Of a stretch of 64,000 nt of DNA, positions 17,303 to 25,930 are shown one piece after another. Made by a program: the position numbers and the translations under genes. The first letter of the stretch is position 1. The number at the start of each line of letters is the position of its first letter. The notes beneath the pieces were generated by a model. It was not told the DNA's origin. It made no database searches and saw nothing but the letters and a program-made list of their open reading frames with translations. Source of the DNA: Streptomyces piniterrae (GTDB lineage: Bacteria > Actinomycetota > Actinomycetes > Streptomycetales > Streptomycetaceae); assembly GCF_005048155.1 (NCBI RefSeq), contig NZ_SUMB01000002.1, positions 434,001 to 498,000 on the forward strand, in the 5' to 3' direction.

Positions 17303-18625
17303 TCATGCTTCCGCCACCGGGTCGGCGTCCCGGGCGGTGCGGAACCCGGAGAAGATCTGCCGCCGGATCGGCAGGTCCCAGTTGCGGAAGGTGCCCCGGC
17401 AGGCGACCGGGTCGACGGCGAAGGACCCGCCGCGCAGCACCTTGTACGAGCTGCCGAAGAACACCTCCGAGTACTCCCGGTAGGGGAAGGCGGCGAAGCC
17501 CGGATAGGGCAGGAAGTCGCTGGCCGTCCACTCCCACACATCGCCGATCAACTGCCGTACCCCGAGCGGCGATTCGCCGTCCGGATAGCTGCCGACCGGG
17601 GCCGGCCGCAGATACCGCTGGCCGAGGTTGGCATGCGCCGGCGTCGGATCCTCGTCGCCCCACGGGTAGCGCATCGCCCGCCCGTCGGCCGGACCGTGCC
17701 GGGCCGCCTTCTCCCACTCGGCCTCGGTCGGCAGCCGCCGGCCCGCCCAGCGCGCGTAGGCGTCCGCCTCGTACCAGCTGACGTGCAGCACCGGCTCGTC
17801 CGGCGGCACCGGCTCGGTCACCCCGAACCGGCGGCGCAGCCACTGGTTGCCCTCGCGCCGCCAGAAAAGCGGCGCATGCAGCCCGTGTTCCCGCACATGC
17901 GCCCAGCCGTCCGCCGCCCACCAGCGCGGATCGTCGTACCCCCCGTCCTCGATGAACCGCTGATACGCGCCGTTGCTGACCGGTGTGGTGTCGATCAGGA
18001 AGGAAGGCACCATGCGCCGGTGCGCGGGGCGCTCGTTGTCCAGCGCCCATGGCTCGGTGGAGGTCCCCATGGTGAACGGGCCCCCGGGGACGAGGACTTC
18101 GGCCGGGAGGATGCCGTCGACCAAAGCGGGCAGCGGCTCCGCCTCGGTGAGCACGGCGGGCCCGCGTCTGAGTTGGTGTGTGATGAGCATCGTCTCGTCG
18201 TGCTGCTGCTCATGCTGCGCGATCATGCCGAAGGCGAAGCCGGCGTCGAGCAGCGGGCCGCCGCACAGCGGGATGCGCTCCAGGATGTCCAGTGCACGGG
18301 CACGGACGTCGGCGACATAGCCGTGCGCCTCGGCGGGCGCCAGCAGCGGCAGCGAGGGGCGCGCGGCGCGCGGGTGCTCGAAGGCGTCGTAGACGGAGTC
18401 GATGTCGGGCCGCAGCGCGTCGCGCCCGCCGACGGTGCGCAGCAGCCACTGCTCCTCCTGGTTGCCGATATGCGCCAGATCCCACACCAGGGGCGACATC
18501 AGCGGGGAGTGCTGTGCGACGAGGTCGGGTTCCTCGACACAGGTGGTCAGCAGCCGGGTACGGTCACGGGCGGCGAGCAGGGCCGACGCCGCGCGCTCCC
18601 GGAGCGCCTCGGGATCCATGGTCAT
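17303..18625 (-). CDS. egtB: Ergothioneine biosynthesis: iron-dependent sulfoxide synthase EgtB
   Basis: 440 residues. The N-terminal DinB-like part carries the three Fe-ligand histidines in the expected order: His52 (WDLAHIGNQEE) and His138/His142 (HEQQH). The C-terminal formylglycine-enzyme-like domain is seen from VPGGPFTMG through LPTEAEWEKAAR to VLRGGSFAVDP. It joins hercynine and gamma-glutamylcysteine with O2. The ATG at 18625 has GGGAGGG upstream and overlaps the egtA stop (ATGA). Use of gamma-glutamylcysteine fits the presence of egtA and egtC. Confidence 0.96.
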   Translation of the reverse strand: MTMDPEALRERAASALLAARDRTRLLTTCVEEPDLVAQHSPLMSPLVWDLAHIGNQEEQWLLRTVGGRDALRPDIDSVYDAFEHPRAARPSLPLLAPAEAHGYVADVRARALDILERIPLCGGPLLDAGFAFGMIAQHEQQHDETMLITHQLRRGPAVLTEAEPLPALVDGILPAEVLVPGGPFTMGTSTEPWALDNERPAHRRMVPSFLIDTTPVSNGAYQRFIEDGGYDDPRWWAADGWAHVREHGLHAPLFWRREGNQWLRRRFGVTEPVPPDEPVLHVSWYEADAYARWAGRRLPTEAEWEKAARHGPADGRAMRYPWGDEDPTPAHANLGQRYLRPAPVGSYPDGESPLGVRQLIGDVWEWTASDFLPYPGFAAFPYREYSEVFFGSSYKVLRGGSFAVDPVACRGTFRNWDLPIRRQIFSGFRTARDADPVAEA

Positions 18626-19938
18626 GTGCTGTCCCTCCCAAGGATGAGGTCGACGTCTTCCCGGGCGTGTCCGGTGTCTCCGGCGTACGCGCGCTCCGCC
18701 GCGTACAGGGCGTCGAGATGGTCGTCCGCGGGGCAGCGGCCGCGGGCCACATAGCGTTCGGTGAAGTCCGCGACGGCCGTCTGCACGTCTGGGGAGGCGC
18801 CGAGCCGGGGCAGCGCCTCCTGCGCGGCGGCGAAGCAGGTCACCGCGGCGGCGTGCAGCTCCGGGTCGGTCAGCGCGCCACGGGCCGCGTGCCGCCACAG
18901 CGGATTGCGCGGCGCGGGACGCGAACCGGCCGTCTCCGCCAGGGGTTTGACGGTGCGATAGGCGGTCTCCGCGGCCTCCGGGTCGTCGAAGAGCGCGGCC
19001 GTGACGGCCAGCGGCACGATCCAGCCGCTGTCTCCCGCCTGTGCGTCGATCATGCGCAGTTCCAGATGGCCGCGCGGCCGTACGGGTGGGAACAGCGTGG
19101 TCACGTGGTAGTCGAGGTCCTGCTGGGTGGGCGGTCTGGGCTCGCCGGTACGGACCCATTCGCGGAAGGTGAGGCCCTCAGGGGCGTCCCAGGGCCCATC
19201 GTCGGAACGGATGCACATCACCGGCGCGTCCAGGACATAGCGGGCCCAGGCGCCGCGCGGGTCCGGCCCTTGGGGCGGGGCGAGCGTACGGTCCGGATCG
19301 AGCTGGGACCAGACGAGCTGCCGGGTGGTGCGATAGCCCGTCGGGCAGCCCTCGCTGGTCGGTGAGTTGGCGAAGGCGGCGGCCAGCACCGCGCCCAGCA
19401 GATGGGCCAGCAGCCAGCGGCGCCCGAGGCCGAGCGGCCCCGGCTCCTCGTACCCGGCGTCCACACACACCTGCACGGACGCGGTCCCGCACATCATGGA
19501 CCGCCCGGCGGCGCCCCAGCGGTCGAAATAGGCCTCCATGGCGTTGTAGCGGGGATCGGTGAGCACGCGGTTCGGGGCGTGCCAGGGATTGTGGCCGTGA
19601 CCGGCCATGCCCAGACCCATGGCGAGCATGGCGGGGCGGACCAGCGCGAGGTCGGCCGCGACGGCGTCGATGCAGGCGCTGAGGGAGGTGGCGGGGAGCG
19701 AGCTGAGCTCCAGCTGCCCGCCGGGTTCGAAGGTCAGAAGGGAGTCGAGGGGGAGTGCGCGCAGTGCGGTGGCCGCGGAGTGCAGCCGGGACGGTTCGAC
19801 CGGACATCGGGGGTTGCGCGCGTCGTGGACCAGCCATTCGATCTCGACGCCGATACGGCGTGGCGGACCGGTCTTGAAGCAGATTCCACTCAGGTGAGCT
19901 TCCAGATCCGCTTCCGACAGCGCAGGCCGTACGGGCAT
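18622..19938 (-). CDS. egtA: Ergothioneine biosynthesis: glutamate-cysteine ligase EgtA
   Basis: 438 residues, GCS2-type glutamate-cysteine ligase that supplies gamma-glutamylcysteine for EgtB. Motifs: IGVEIEWLVHD near 30, FEPGGQLELSS near 70, NPWHAPN near 115 and HLELRMIDAQAGD near 290. The ATG at 19938 has GAGGGAA upstream. It is the first gene of the four-gene operon; no EgtE lyase lies next to the operon, as is usual in Streptomyces, so the last step must be done by an enzyme encoded elsewhere. Confidence 0.95.
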   Translation of the reverse strand: MPVRPALSEADLEAHLSGICFKTGPPRRIGVEIEWLVHDARNPRCPVEPSRLHSAATALRALPLDSLLTFEPGGQLELSSLPATSLSACIDAVAADLALVRPAMLAMGLGMAGHGHNPWHAPNRVLTDPRYNAMEAYFDRWGAAGRSMMCGTASVQVCVDAGYEEPGPLGLGRRWLLAHLLGAVLAAAFANSPTSEGCPTGYRTTRQLVWSQLDPDRTLAPPQGPDPRGAWARYVLDAPVMCIRSDDGPWDAPEGLTFREWVRTGEPRPPTQQDLDYHVTTLFPPVRPRGHLELRMIDAQAGDSGWIVPLAVTAALFDDPEAAETAYRTVKPLAETAGSRPAPRNPLWRHAARGALTDPELHAAAVTCFAAAQEALPRLGASPDVQTAVADFTERYVARGRCPADDHLDALYAAERAYAGDTGHAREDVDLILGRDST

Positions 19939-20129
19939 GGGTTCCCTCTTCCCTCCGGGGCGGCGGCGGGATTGCCGTCCTCCACCTAAGCGGGTGTGAG
20001 CAGTGCGCTCAAGGGGGCGTCAGTGTCGTGCGCGGCGGCGGGCGGCCACCCGCCGGGCGAGGTGGGCGGGCCAAGGGAGGGTACCGGCGAAAGGGTCCAC
20101 GGCGGCCGTTCGGCGAGCGGACGGCCTTC

Positions 20130-20167
20130 CCGCCCGCCGCCCGACCCGGGACCGGGCCGGCGGGCGG
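20130..20167 (-). terminator. Hairpin after the aminotransferase gene, upstream of egtA
   Basis: 10-bp stem CCGCCCGCCG (20130-20139) with 20158-20167, loop 18. The 322-base interval 19939-20260 holds this hairpin, other GC-rich sequence and presumably the egtA promoter, which I cannot place. I see no gene in it. Confidence 0.45.
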
Positions 20168-20260
20168 CGGACGCGCCCGTAGGGCCGTGGTACGGCTGTT
20201 CGGGTGGCCCGAAGGCCCCAGGCCCTGTCCGACGGGTCATGGCCGGGCCCTGAAGTCGCG

Positions 20261-21472
20261 TCACTGCCGGTAGCCCGCCAGGAACCGGCCGATCCGGCTG
20301 ATCGCCGCGTCGAGGTCGTCGGCGTGCGGGAGGGTGAGGATGCGGAAGTGGTCCGGACGCGGCCAGCTGAAGCCGGTGCCCTGGACGACCTGGATCTTCT
20401 CCCGCAGCAGCAGGTCGAGGACGAACTTCTCGTCGTCGTGGATCTTGTGCACCGCGGGGTCCAGACGGGGGAACGCGTACAGCGCGCCCTTGGGCTTCAC
20501 ACATGACACGCCCGGGATCTCGTTCAGCCGCTCCCAGGCCCGGTCGCGCTGCTCGCGCAGCCGGCCGCCGGGCAGTACGAGGTCCTTGATGCTCTGCCGG
20601 CCGCCGAGCGCCGCCTGAATGGCGTACTGCGCGGGAGCGTTCGGGCACAGCCGCATGGAGGCCAGGGTGCCCAGGCCCTCCAGATAATCGGCGGCGTGCT
20701 CCTTGGGGCCGGAGACGACCAGCCAGCCGGAGCGGAATCCGGCGACTCGGTACGACTTGGACAGGCCGCTGAACGTCAGGCACACCAGGTCGGGGGCGAG
20801 CACCGCCGCATGGTGGTGGACCTCGTCGTCGTACAGGATCCGGTCGTAGATCTCGTCGGCGAACACCATCAGCTGGTGGCGCCGGGCGAGATCGAGCATG
20901 CCCTCCAGGAGTTCCCTCGGATAGACGGCGCCGGTGGGGTTGTTCGGGTTGATGATGACCATCGCCCGGGTGCGGTCGGTGATCTTCGAGGCGAGGTCGT
21001 CGAGATCCGGCAGCCAGTCGGCGGACTCGTCGCAGAGATAGTGCACGGCCTTGCCGCCGGCGAGCGTGGTGACCGCCGTCCAGAGCGGGAAGTCCGGGGC
21101 CGGGATGAGCACCTCGTCGCCGTCGTCGAGCAGCGCCTGCACCGCCATCGAGACGAGTTCGGAGACGCCGTTGCCGAGATAGATGTCGTCGACGTCGACA
21201 TCCGGGAGCCCGCTCTGCTGGTAGTGCTGGGCCACCGCACGGCGGGCGGAGAGGATGCCGCGGGAGTCGGTGTAGCCGTGCGCACGGGACAGATTGCGGA
21301 TCACGTCCTGGAGGATCTCTTCGGGGGCTTCGAAGCCGAACAGTGCCGGATTGCCGGTGTTCAGCCGCAGCACGCTGTGGCCCGCGTCCTCCAGGGCGTT
21401 CGCGTGCTCGATCACCGGCCCGCGGATCTCGTAGCAGACGTCGGCCATCTTGCTCGACTGCTTGAACTGCAT
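20261..21472 (-). CDS. PLP-dependent aminotransferase, AlaA-like alanine/glutamate type
   Basis: 403 residues, fold type I class I aminotransferase. Motifs: LRLNTGNPALFGF near 35, GYTDSRGILSARRAV near 66, INPNNPTGAVYPRE near 174, the DEIYDRI Asp/Tyr near 206, Schiff-base Lys239 in SGLSKSYRVAGFRSGW, and a C-terminal RILTLP Arg. This is the pattern of glutamate-pyruvate aminotransferase AlaA. The ATG at 21472 has GGGAGG nine bases upstream. It is divergent from an HxlR regulator across a promoter with two dyads, so it may be that regulator's target. Confidence 0.9.
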   Translation of the reverse strand: MQFKQSSKMADVCYEIRGPVIEHANALEDAGHSVLRLNTGNPALFGFEAPEEILQDVIRNLSRAHGYTDSRGILSARRAVAQHYQQSGLPDVDVDDIYLGNGVSELVSMAVQALLDDGDEVLIPAPDFPLWTAVTTLAGGKAVHYLCDESADWLPDLDDLASKITDRTRAMVIINPNNPTGAVYPRELLEGMLDLARRHQLMVFADEIYDRILYDDEVHHHAAVLAPDLVCLTFSGLSKSYRVAGFRSGWLVVSGPKEHAADYLEGLGTLASMRLCPNAPAQYAIQAALGGRQSIKDLVLPGGRLREQRDRAWERLNEIPGVSCVKPKGALYAFPRLDPAVHKIHDDEKFVLDLLLREKIQVVQGTGFSWPRPDHFRILTLPHADDLDAAISRIGRFLAGYRQ

Positions 21473-21530
21473 GCGGCGGCCTCCCAGTCCCTCGCTCACC
21501 GCGCGGCGCGGCAGCATTCGTAACACCGTA

Positions 21531-21565
21531 CTTGGTTTTACCAAGCAGCCACTTGGAAAGTCCAA
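21531..21565. promoter_or_regulatory. Two spaced dyads between aminotransferase and HxlR regulator
   Basis: Dyad 1: CTTGGT-TTT-ACCAAG at 21531-21545. Dyad 2: TTGGA-AAG-TCCAA at 21553-21565. Both share a TTGG half-site and their centres are 21 bases apart, two helical turns. This is typical of cooperative operator pairs of winged-helix repressors and of HxlR autoregulation, so the neighbouring HxlR protein is the likely binder. Confidence 0.6.
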
Positions 21566-21589
21566 CCGTTACTCGTCTATGCTGACGCC

Positions 21590-22240
21590 ATGTCGCGCCG
21601 AAGCTATGACCAGTACTGCGCCATCGCCCGAGCCCTGGACGCCGTGGGCGACCGCTGGACGCTCCTGATCGTCCGGGAACTCCTCGGCGGCTCCCGGCGC
21701 TACACGGACCTGCACGCCGACCTGCCGGGCGTCAGCACCGACATGCTCGCCTCCCGCCTCAAGGACATGGAACGGGACGGCCTGGTCACCCGCCGCCGGC
21801 TCGCCCCGCCCGGCGCCGCCTTCGTCTACGAACTCACACCGCGCGGCCGCGCCCTGCTGCCCGCACTCACCGCCCTCGCCGACTGGGGTGCCCCCGACCT
21901 CGGCGAGCAGCGCCCGACCGACGCCCTGCGGGCCCACTGGTTCGCGGTGCCCCTCATCGCTCGCCTCGCCCGGCACTTCACGCAGGACGTCCGGGTGGTC
22001 GAAATCGCCCTGGACGAGGGCGAGTTCCATGTCATGCTCGGCGCGGAGGGGGCCGGCGGCCCGGACGGGGCGGGCTACGGGGACGGGGCGGCCGAGAGCC
22101 CCGACGTCCGTCTCCGGATGGACACCGCGACCTGCGCCGATGTCGCGTACGATCGCCTCTCCCTCGCACAGGGCATCGATTCCGGCCGGATCGTTGTCGC
22201 CCTGTCCGAGGTGCCGGCGGAGAAGACCGCCGCGATCTGA
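21590..22240 (+). CDS. HxlR-family transcriptional regulator with C-terminal extension
   Basis: 216 residues. The first 95 residues are a classic HxlR winged helix (CAIARALDAVGDRWTLLIVRELL, GVSTDMLASRLKDMERDGLV, YELTPRGRALLP). The remaining 120 residues form a SCP2/sterol-carrier-like extension common in actinobacterial members (VRLRMDTATCADVAYDRL). Family members respond to aldehydes, disulfide stress or small aromatics; the signal here is unknown. It is divergent from the aminotransferase, with paired dyads between them. Confidence 0.88.
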   Translation: MSRRSYDQYCAIARALDAVGDRWTLLIVRELLGGSRRYTDLHADLPGVSTDMLASRLKDMERDGLVTRRRLAPPGAAFVYELTPRGRALLPALTALADWGAPDLGEQRPTDALRAHWFAVPLIARLARHFTQDVRVVEIALDEGEFHVMLGAEGAGGPDGAGYGDGAAESPDVRLRMDTATCADVAYDRLSLAQGIDSGRIVVALSEVPAEKTAAI

Positions 22241-22285
22241 GGACGACACCGGCCGAACGGCACGGCAGAAGAGGACGAACACGGC

Positions 22286-22768
22286 ATGACGACGCGCCCC
22301 TTGGCGGTCTTCGACCTGGACGGCACCCTTGCCGACTCGGGTCACCGGCAGCATCTGCTCGAACGGCGCCCGCGCGACTGGAAAGCCTTCTTCGCGGCCG
22401 CCGTCGACGACCCGCCGCTCATGGAGGGCGTGGAGCTGGCCCTGACCAGCACTGAGGACTGCGAGGTCGGCTATCTCACCGGCCGCCCCGAGCGCTGCCG
22501 CCGCGACACCCTCGCCTGGCTCGCCCGGCACGGTCTGCCGGAGGGCCCGTTGTGGATGCGCCCCAACAACGACCGGCGCCCGGCCCGGGAGGCCAAGCTC
22601 GACATCCTGCTGCGGATAGCCGAGAAGCGCGAGGTCCGGAAGATCGTCGACGATGACGAACTCGTCTGCGACGCCTGCGAGAAGGCCGGATTCCGGGTGG
22701 TACGGGCCCGGTGGGCGAAGTCGTCCGAGGCGATGAAGGACGCCCAGGAGCGGACCGGGCGTACGTAG
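22286..22768 (+). CDS. HAD-superfamily phosphatase (polynucleotide 3'-phosphatase-like)
   Basis: 160 residues. The catalytic motif is AVFDLDGTLADSGHRQHLL at residues 7-25 (nucleophile Asp10, acid Asp12), a Thr in YLTGRPERCR serves as motif II, and KIVDDDELVCDACEKAGF supplies the acidic motif. The GR-PE-R and WMRPNND features resemble the phosphatase half of T4-type polynucleotide kinase/phosphatase. It follows the HxlR gene by 45 bases, so it may be co-transcribed. Substrate not known. Confidence 0.75.
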   Translation: MTTRPLAVFDLDGTLADSGHRQHLLERRPRDWKAFFAAAVDDPPLMEGVELALTSTEDCEVGYLTGRPERCRRDTLAWLARHGLPEGPLWMRPNNDRRPAREAKLDILLRIAEKREVRKIVDDDELVCDACEKAGFRVVRARWAKSSEAMKDAQERTGRT

Positions 22769-22807
22769 GGGCTTTGTGCCGGGACCGACACGGACACGGC
22801 AGGCGCG

Positions 22808-25645
22808 TCAGGCGCCCGTGTGGCGGAAGGCGGCCCAGCGGGACGGGGCGTGCGGAAGCCGGTCGCGCAGGGCGCGGACCGTGTGGTGGAGCGCCAGGGC
22901 GGTCGGACGGCCGTCGGCGCGTAGCGCGTCGGCGACGGAGAGCCTGTCGTCGACGGGCCAGAGCGTGCCGATGGAGTCGGGGAATACGGTTCCCGAGGAG
23001 GAGAGCGGCAGACCGTCCCGCGGCTGGCCGTCCTGCTGCTGACCGTCCCGCTGCTGCCGGGCATGGCGCAGGGCGCCCACCGTCGGGGTGTACGAGGAGA
23101 CCACCCGGTCCAGGACGGTGCGTCGCTCCGGTGCGTCCTCCGGGTCGCCGTGGTGCCCCGCGGCATGCAGCGGCAGCCGGCCCAGGAGACTGCCCGGCGC
23201 CCACCACACCCGCGGCCAGTCGCCTCCGGCCGCCGGCGGACCGTGGTGACCGAGTGCCCGCAGCACCGGCTCGGCCGCCACGTCCCACAGCCACTCCAGC
23301 GTCGTGTGCAGCGCGGCCTGGGCGGCCCGCTGCCGTCGGCGGTGCGGGCTCGCCGCCGCCGTGTGCAGCGCCTGGTGGAACGAGGCGACCGTGTGGGTCA
23401 GCGTGTCCTGCCGCAGCCGGGGCAGCGCGACGGAGGCGATGCCGTTCTTGGTGAGCAGCAGGGCGTCGCAGTGGTGCTCGCTGACGCTGAAGGCGACGAT
23501 CGGGCCGTGCGCCGCCTCGGCCAGCAGCTCACGAGTGGTGGGTGGCAGACCGAACGCGGCGAAGCCGTCCAGCGCCCGGATTTCGGCGAGCGTCGCGGCG
23601 AACTCGGCGGCCAGCTCGCGCCGTTCGCGTACCAGGCGCTGCCGGTCCGCCGCGAGCGGTGCCGCGGTGGGCGTTCCGCGGCCCGTCCCGTCGCCGGCGG
23701 GCCGGTCGAGACGGTCGCGGAGCGCGGCGAACCGGGCCGCCGTCTCCGGGTGCGCGGCACGCAGACCGGCCAGTCCGCCATGTACGTCCGGCGCACGGGA
23801 GAGCAGTGTCGTCCGGCCGGCCTCCAGCAACCGCAGCGCGCGGGCGGCGCGCTCCCCAGGGGTGCCGCGGAGGTCGGCGAGGGCCAGCGAGGCCGCGTCA
23901 TCGGACAGGCCGGCGTCCTCGGACAGGTCGTCGAAGGCGCCCGGCGCCCGCTGCCGGTCGTCGCGGTCCGGCTGTCGCGGGGCGGTGTCGGGCAGCGTCC
24001 GTACCGCGGTCTCCAGCAGGTCGGCGGCCCGGCCGGGCGCGGTGGCGGCCAGCAGCCGGCCGGCCGCGGAGGCCGCCGTGGCGCGGACCGTGGGCGCCGC
24101 CGCGCCGGCGTCCGCTGCCTTCGTGTACGCCGCCACGGCCGTGTCCCGGTCCGCCGGGTCGCCGGTACGGCCGAAGCGGTGGCGCAGCGCGTCGCCGAGC
24201 TGGGCGCCGTACGCGGCGGTGTCGGGCAGTCCGGCGGGGGAGGCGGCGACGGCGGAGCGGAGGGCGTCGATCGCGGTGTCCAGGTCGGCGCGGTCGCCGG
24301 TGGTCGTGAACCGCAGCCGCAGCACGTTGCCGAGGTGGGACAGATACCGCGCCCGCGTGGGGTCGTCCTCGGCGGTCGCCCGTGCCGCGGCCCGGAACTC
24401 CCGTGCCGCCGCGGCCAGATCGGCGGCGTCCCGGGTACGCAGATACCGCGACCACAGCGCGAGTCCGAGGTTGTCGAGCACGGCCGGGCGGGTCGGCCGA
24501 CCGTCGTCCGGCATGATGGCGAGGGCGGACCGGAGGAGATCGATCGAGGTGTACAGATCGGCCGCGTTCGCCGTCGCGTCGAAGCGGAGCAGCAGCGCCA
24601 GCCCCAGGTTCGACAGGCGGGCGGCGCGCTGAGGATGGTGCACGGGCGTCGCCGCCAGCACCTCCTTCCCCGTGGTCACGGCCGTATCCAGGTCGCCCAG
24701 GCCGGCGTCGCCGCCGGTTTGTTGATAGCGGGCCCGCAGCGCGTTGCCGAGGTTGGCCAGTGCGGAGAGCCGGCTGGGGTCGTGCGCGGGGAATCCGTCC
24801 ACCGCGCACTGGAGAAGCTCGATCGCGCGGTCCAAGTCGGCTGCCTCGCCCGTGTGCTGGGCCCTCGTCTGGAGTGCGACGGCGACATGGCACAGTGCCA
24901 CAGGGCGTTCCGGCAGACCGTCCGGGGCGGTCTCCGCCGCTTCCGAACCCGCCGCGATCGCGCCCTCCAGGTCCGCGATATCGGCCAGCCGCCCGAACCG
25001 GACCATCAGCGCGTTGCGCAGGCTGCCCAGATGCGCCCCGCGCTCGGGATGGCCGACCGGGGTCTCGGCGACCGCCTCCCGCAAGGCGTCGATCGCCGCG
25101 TCCAGGTCGGACGGCTCCGCGGTGCGGTGGTACCGCCCCAGCAGCGCGATCCCGGGACCGGACAAATGCCGCACCCGGCACGGGTGGTCGGCGGGCAGCG
25201 CCGCCAGGATGCGCCGCCACAGGTCCGCGGCCCGCCGCAACGCCTCCGGATCCCCGGCATCGAGCGCCTCCCGCAACTCCCGCTCGGCCTCGGGCACCGC
25301 GGCGCCGGCGAGATCCGGCAGCAGTGGCGCTGGCACCCCGTCCGCACCGGCCAGAAAACACGGCCCGAGGACGCGCACCGCCCGCTCCCGGTCCCCTTCC
25401 GCGGGCAGCGACCGCGATCGCAGCCAGTACAACCGCCCCACCGCCACCCGGGCGGCCAGGACCGTCGCCACTTCTGCCCCCAACTCCCTTTCCTCACCAA
25501 GGAGTTGCTCCAGCCACCGTGCCTCGGCGAGTGCCTCCGGCTCCAATGCCGCACCGATGTCGCCGGCCTCGTCGATCCGTCGCAGCCGCAGTCGTACCGC
25601 GGCGAGGTGCTCCTCCAGCATGCGGCGAGTCCCCGTTCGTCCCAT
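22808..25645 (-). CDS. TPR-repeat protein with a degenerate CHAT (caspase-like) C-terminus
   Basis: 945 residues from the ATG at 25645 (starts at 25678 and 25621 are also possible). Residues about 130-560 are actinobacterial TPR-type repeats of 45-50 residues with ADLDxAIDALRxAV and ARYLSxLGNxLRLRF elements. The CHAT-type region begins near 700 (GPIVAFSVSEHHCDALLLT) and runs to PTVGALRHAR near 863. Then comes a Gln/Asp/Gly-rich stretch (QQRDGQQQDGQPRDG), and the family's C-terminal block SIGTLWPVDDRLSVAD follows at once. The intervening roughly 90 residues, which normally carry the catalytic His and Cys, are missing, so protease activity is not expected. Confidence 0.8.
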   Translation of the reverse strand: MGRTGTRRMLEEHLAAVRLRLRRIDEAGDIGAALEPEALAEARWLEQLLGEERELGAEVATVLAARVAVGRLYWLRSRSLPAEGDRERAVRVLGPCFLAGADGVPAPLLPDLAGAAVPEAERELREALDAGDPEALRRAADLWRRILAALPADHPCRVRHLSGPGIALLGRYHRTAEPSDLDAAIDALREAVAETPVGHPERGAHLGSLRNALMVRFGRLADIADLEGAIAAGSEAAETAPDGLPERPVALCHVAVALQTRAQHTGEAADLDRAIELLQCAVDGFPAHDPSRLSALANLGNALRARYQQTGGDAGLGDLDTAVTTGKEVLAATPVHHPQRAARLSNLGLALLLRFDATANAADLYTSIDLLRSALAIMPDDGRPTRPAVLDNLGLALWSRYLRTRDAADLAAAAREFRAAARATAEDDPTRARYLSHLGNVLRLRFTTTGDRADLDTAIDALRSAVAASPAGLPDTAAYGAQLGDALRHRFGRTGDPADRDTAVAAYTKAADAGAAAPTVRATAASAAGRLLAATAPGRAADLLETAVRTLPDTAPRQPDRDDRQRAPGAFDDLSEDAGLSDDAASLALADLRGTPGERAARALRLLEAGRTTLLSRAPDVHGGLAGLRAAHPETAARFAALRDRLDRPAGDGTGRGTPTAAPLAADRQRLVRERRELAAEFAATLAEIRALDGFAAFGLPPTTRELLAEAAHGPIVAFSVSEHHCDALLLTKNGIASVALPRLRQDTLTHTVASFHQALHTAAASPHRRRQRAAQAALHTTLEWLWDVAAEPVLRALGHHGPPAAGGDWPRVWWAPGSLLGRLPLHAAGHHGDPEDAPERRTVLDRVVSSYTPTVGALRHARQQRDGQQQDGQPRDGLPLSSSGTVFPDSIGTLWPVDDRLSVADALRADGRPTALALHHTVRALRDRLPHAPSRWAAFRHTGA

Positions 25646-25788
25646 GTCATTCCCGTCTGAGCGACCCCGCTCGCTCATGCCCACAGAACGTAGCCCCAAC
25701 GGCCAACGCTTTGACCGAGTCGCCCGATCAGGCCGTGTGCGGCGGGACGCTGTGGTAGTGACGGCGGGATCCCGGGACGCCTCGGCCG

Positions 25789-25825
25789 AACACACCGTCA
25801 GGGTGGGTCAAACACACCGTCAGGG
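25789..25825. promoter_or_regulatory. 15-bp direct repeat in the CHAT / GH18-like divergent interval
   Basis: AACACACCGTCAGGG occurs at 25789-25803 and exactly again at 25811-25825 (period 22, about two helical turns). It lies in the 285-base interval between divergent genes and is a candidate tandem operator. No other feature is evident in that interval. Confidence 0.5.
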
Positions 25826-25930
25826 ACGACCACCTGTACGGCGCAGACGGTGCACGGTGCCGAGTGGCCACCGGGTCCGTTCGGCGGAACTCGCGGAGCG
25901 GGCCCGGGAACGGCGGGCGAGGCTCGGGGA

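Noticed and set aside
20261..21472. PLP aminotransferase as the missing EgtE of the ergothioneine operon
   Set aside because: Its motifs are those of AlaA-type alanine/glutamate aminotransferases, it is separated from egtA by a 322-base interval with a hairpin, and EgtE is a different PLP subgroup (cysteine-desulfurase-like).
23063..25660. Long open plus-strand frame opposite the CHAT/TPR gene
   Set aside because: Arg/Gly/Gln-rich translation without domains; the minus strand shows clear TPR and CHAT-type blocks.
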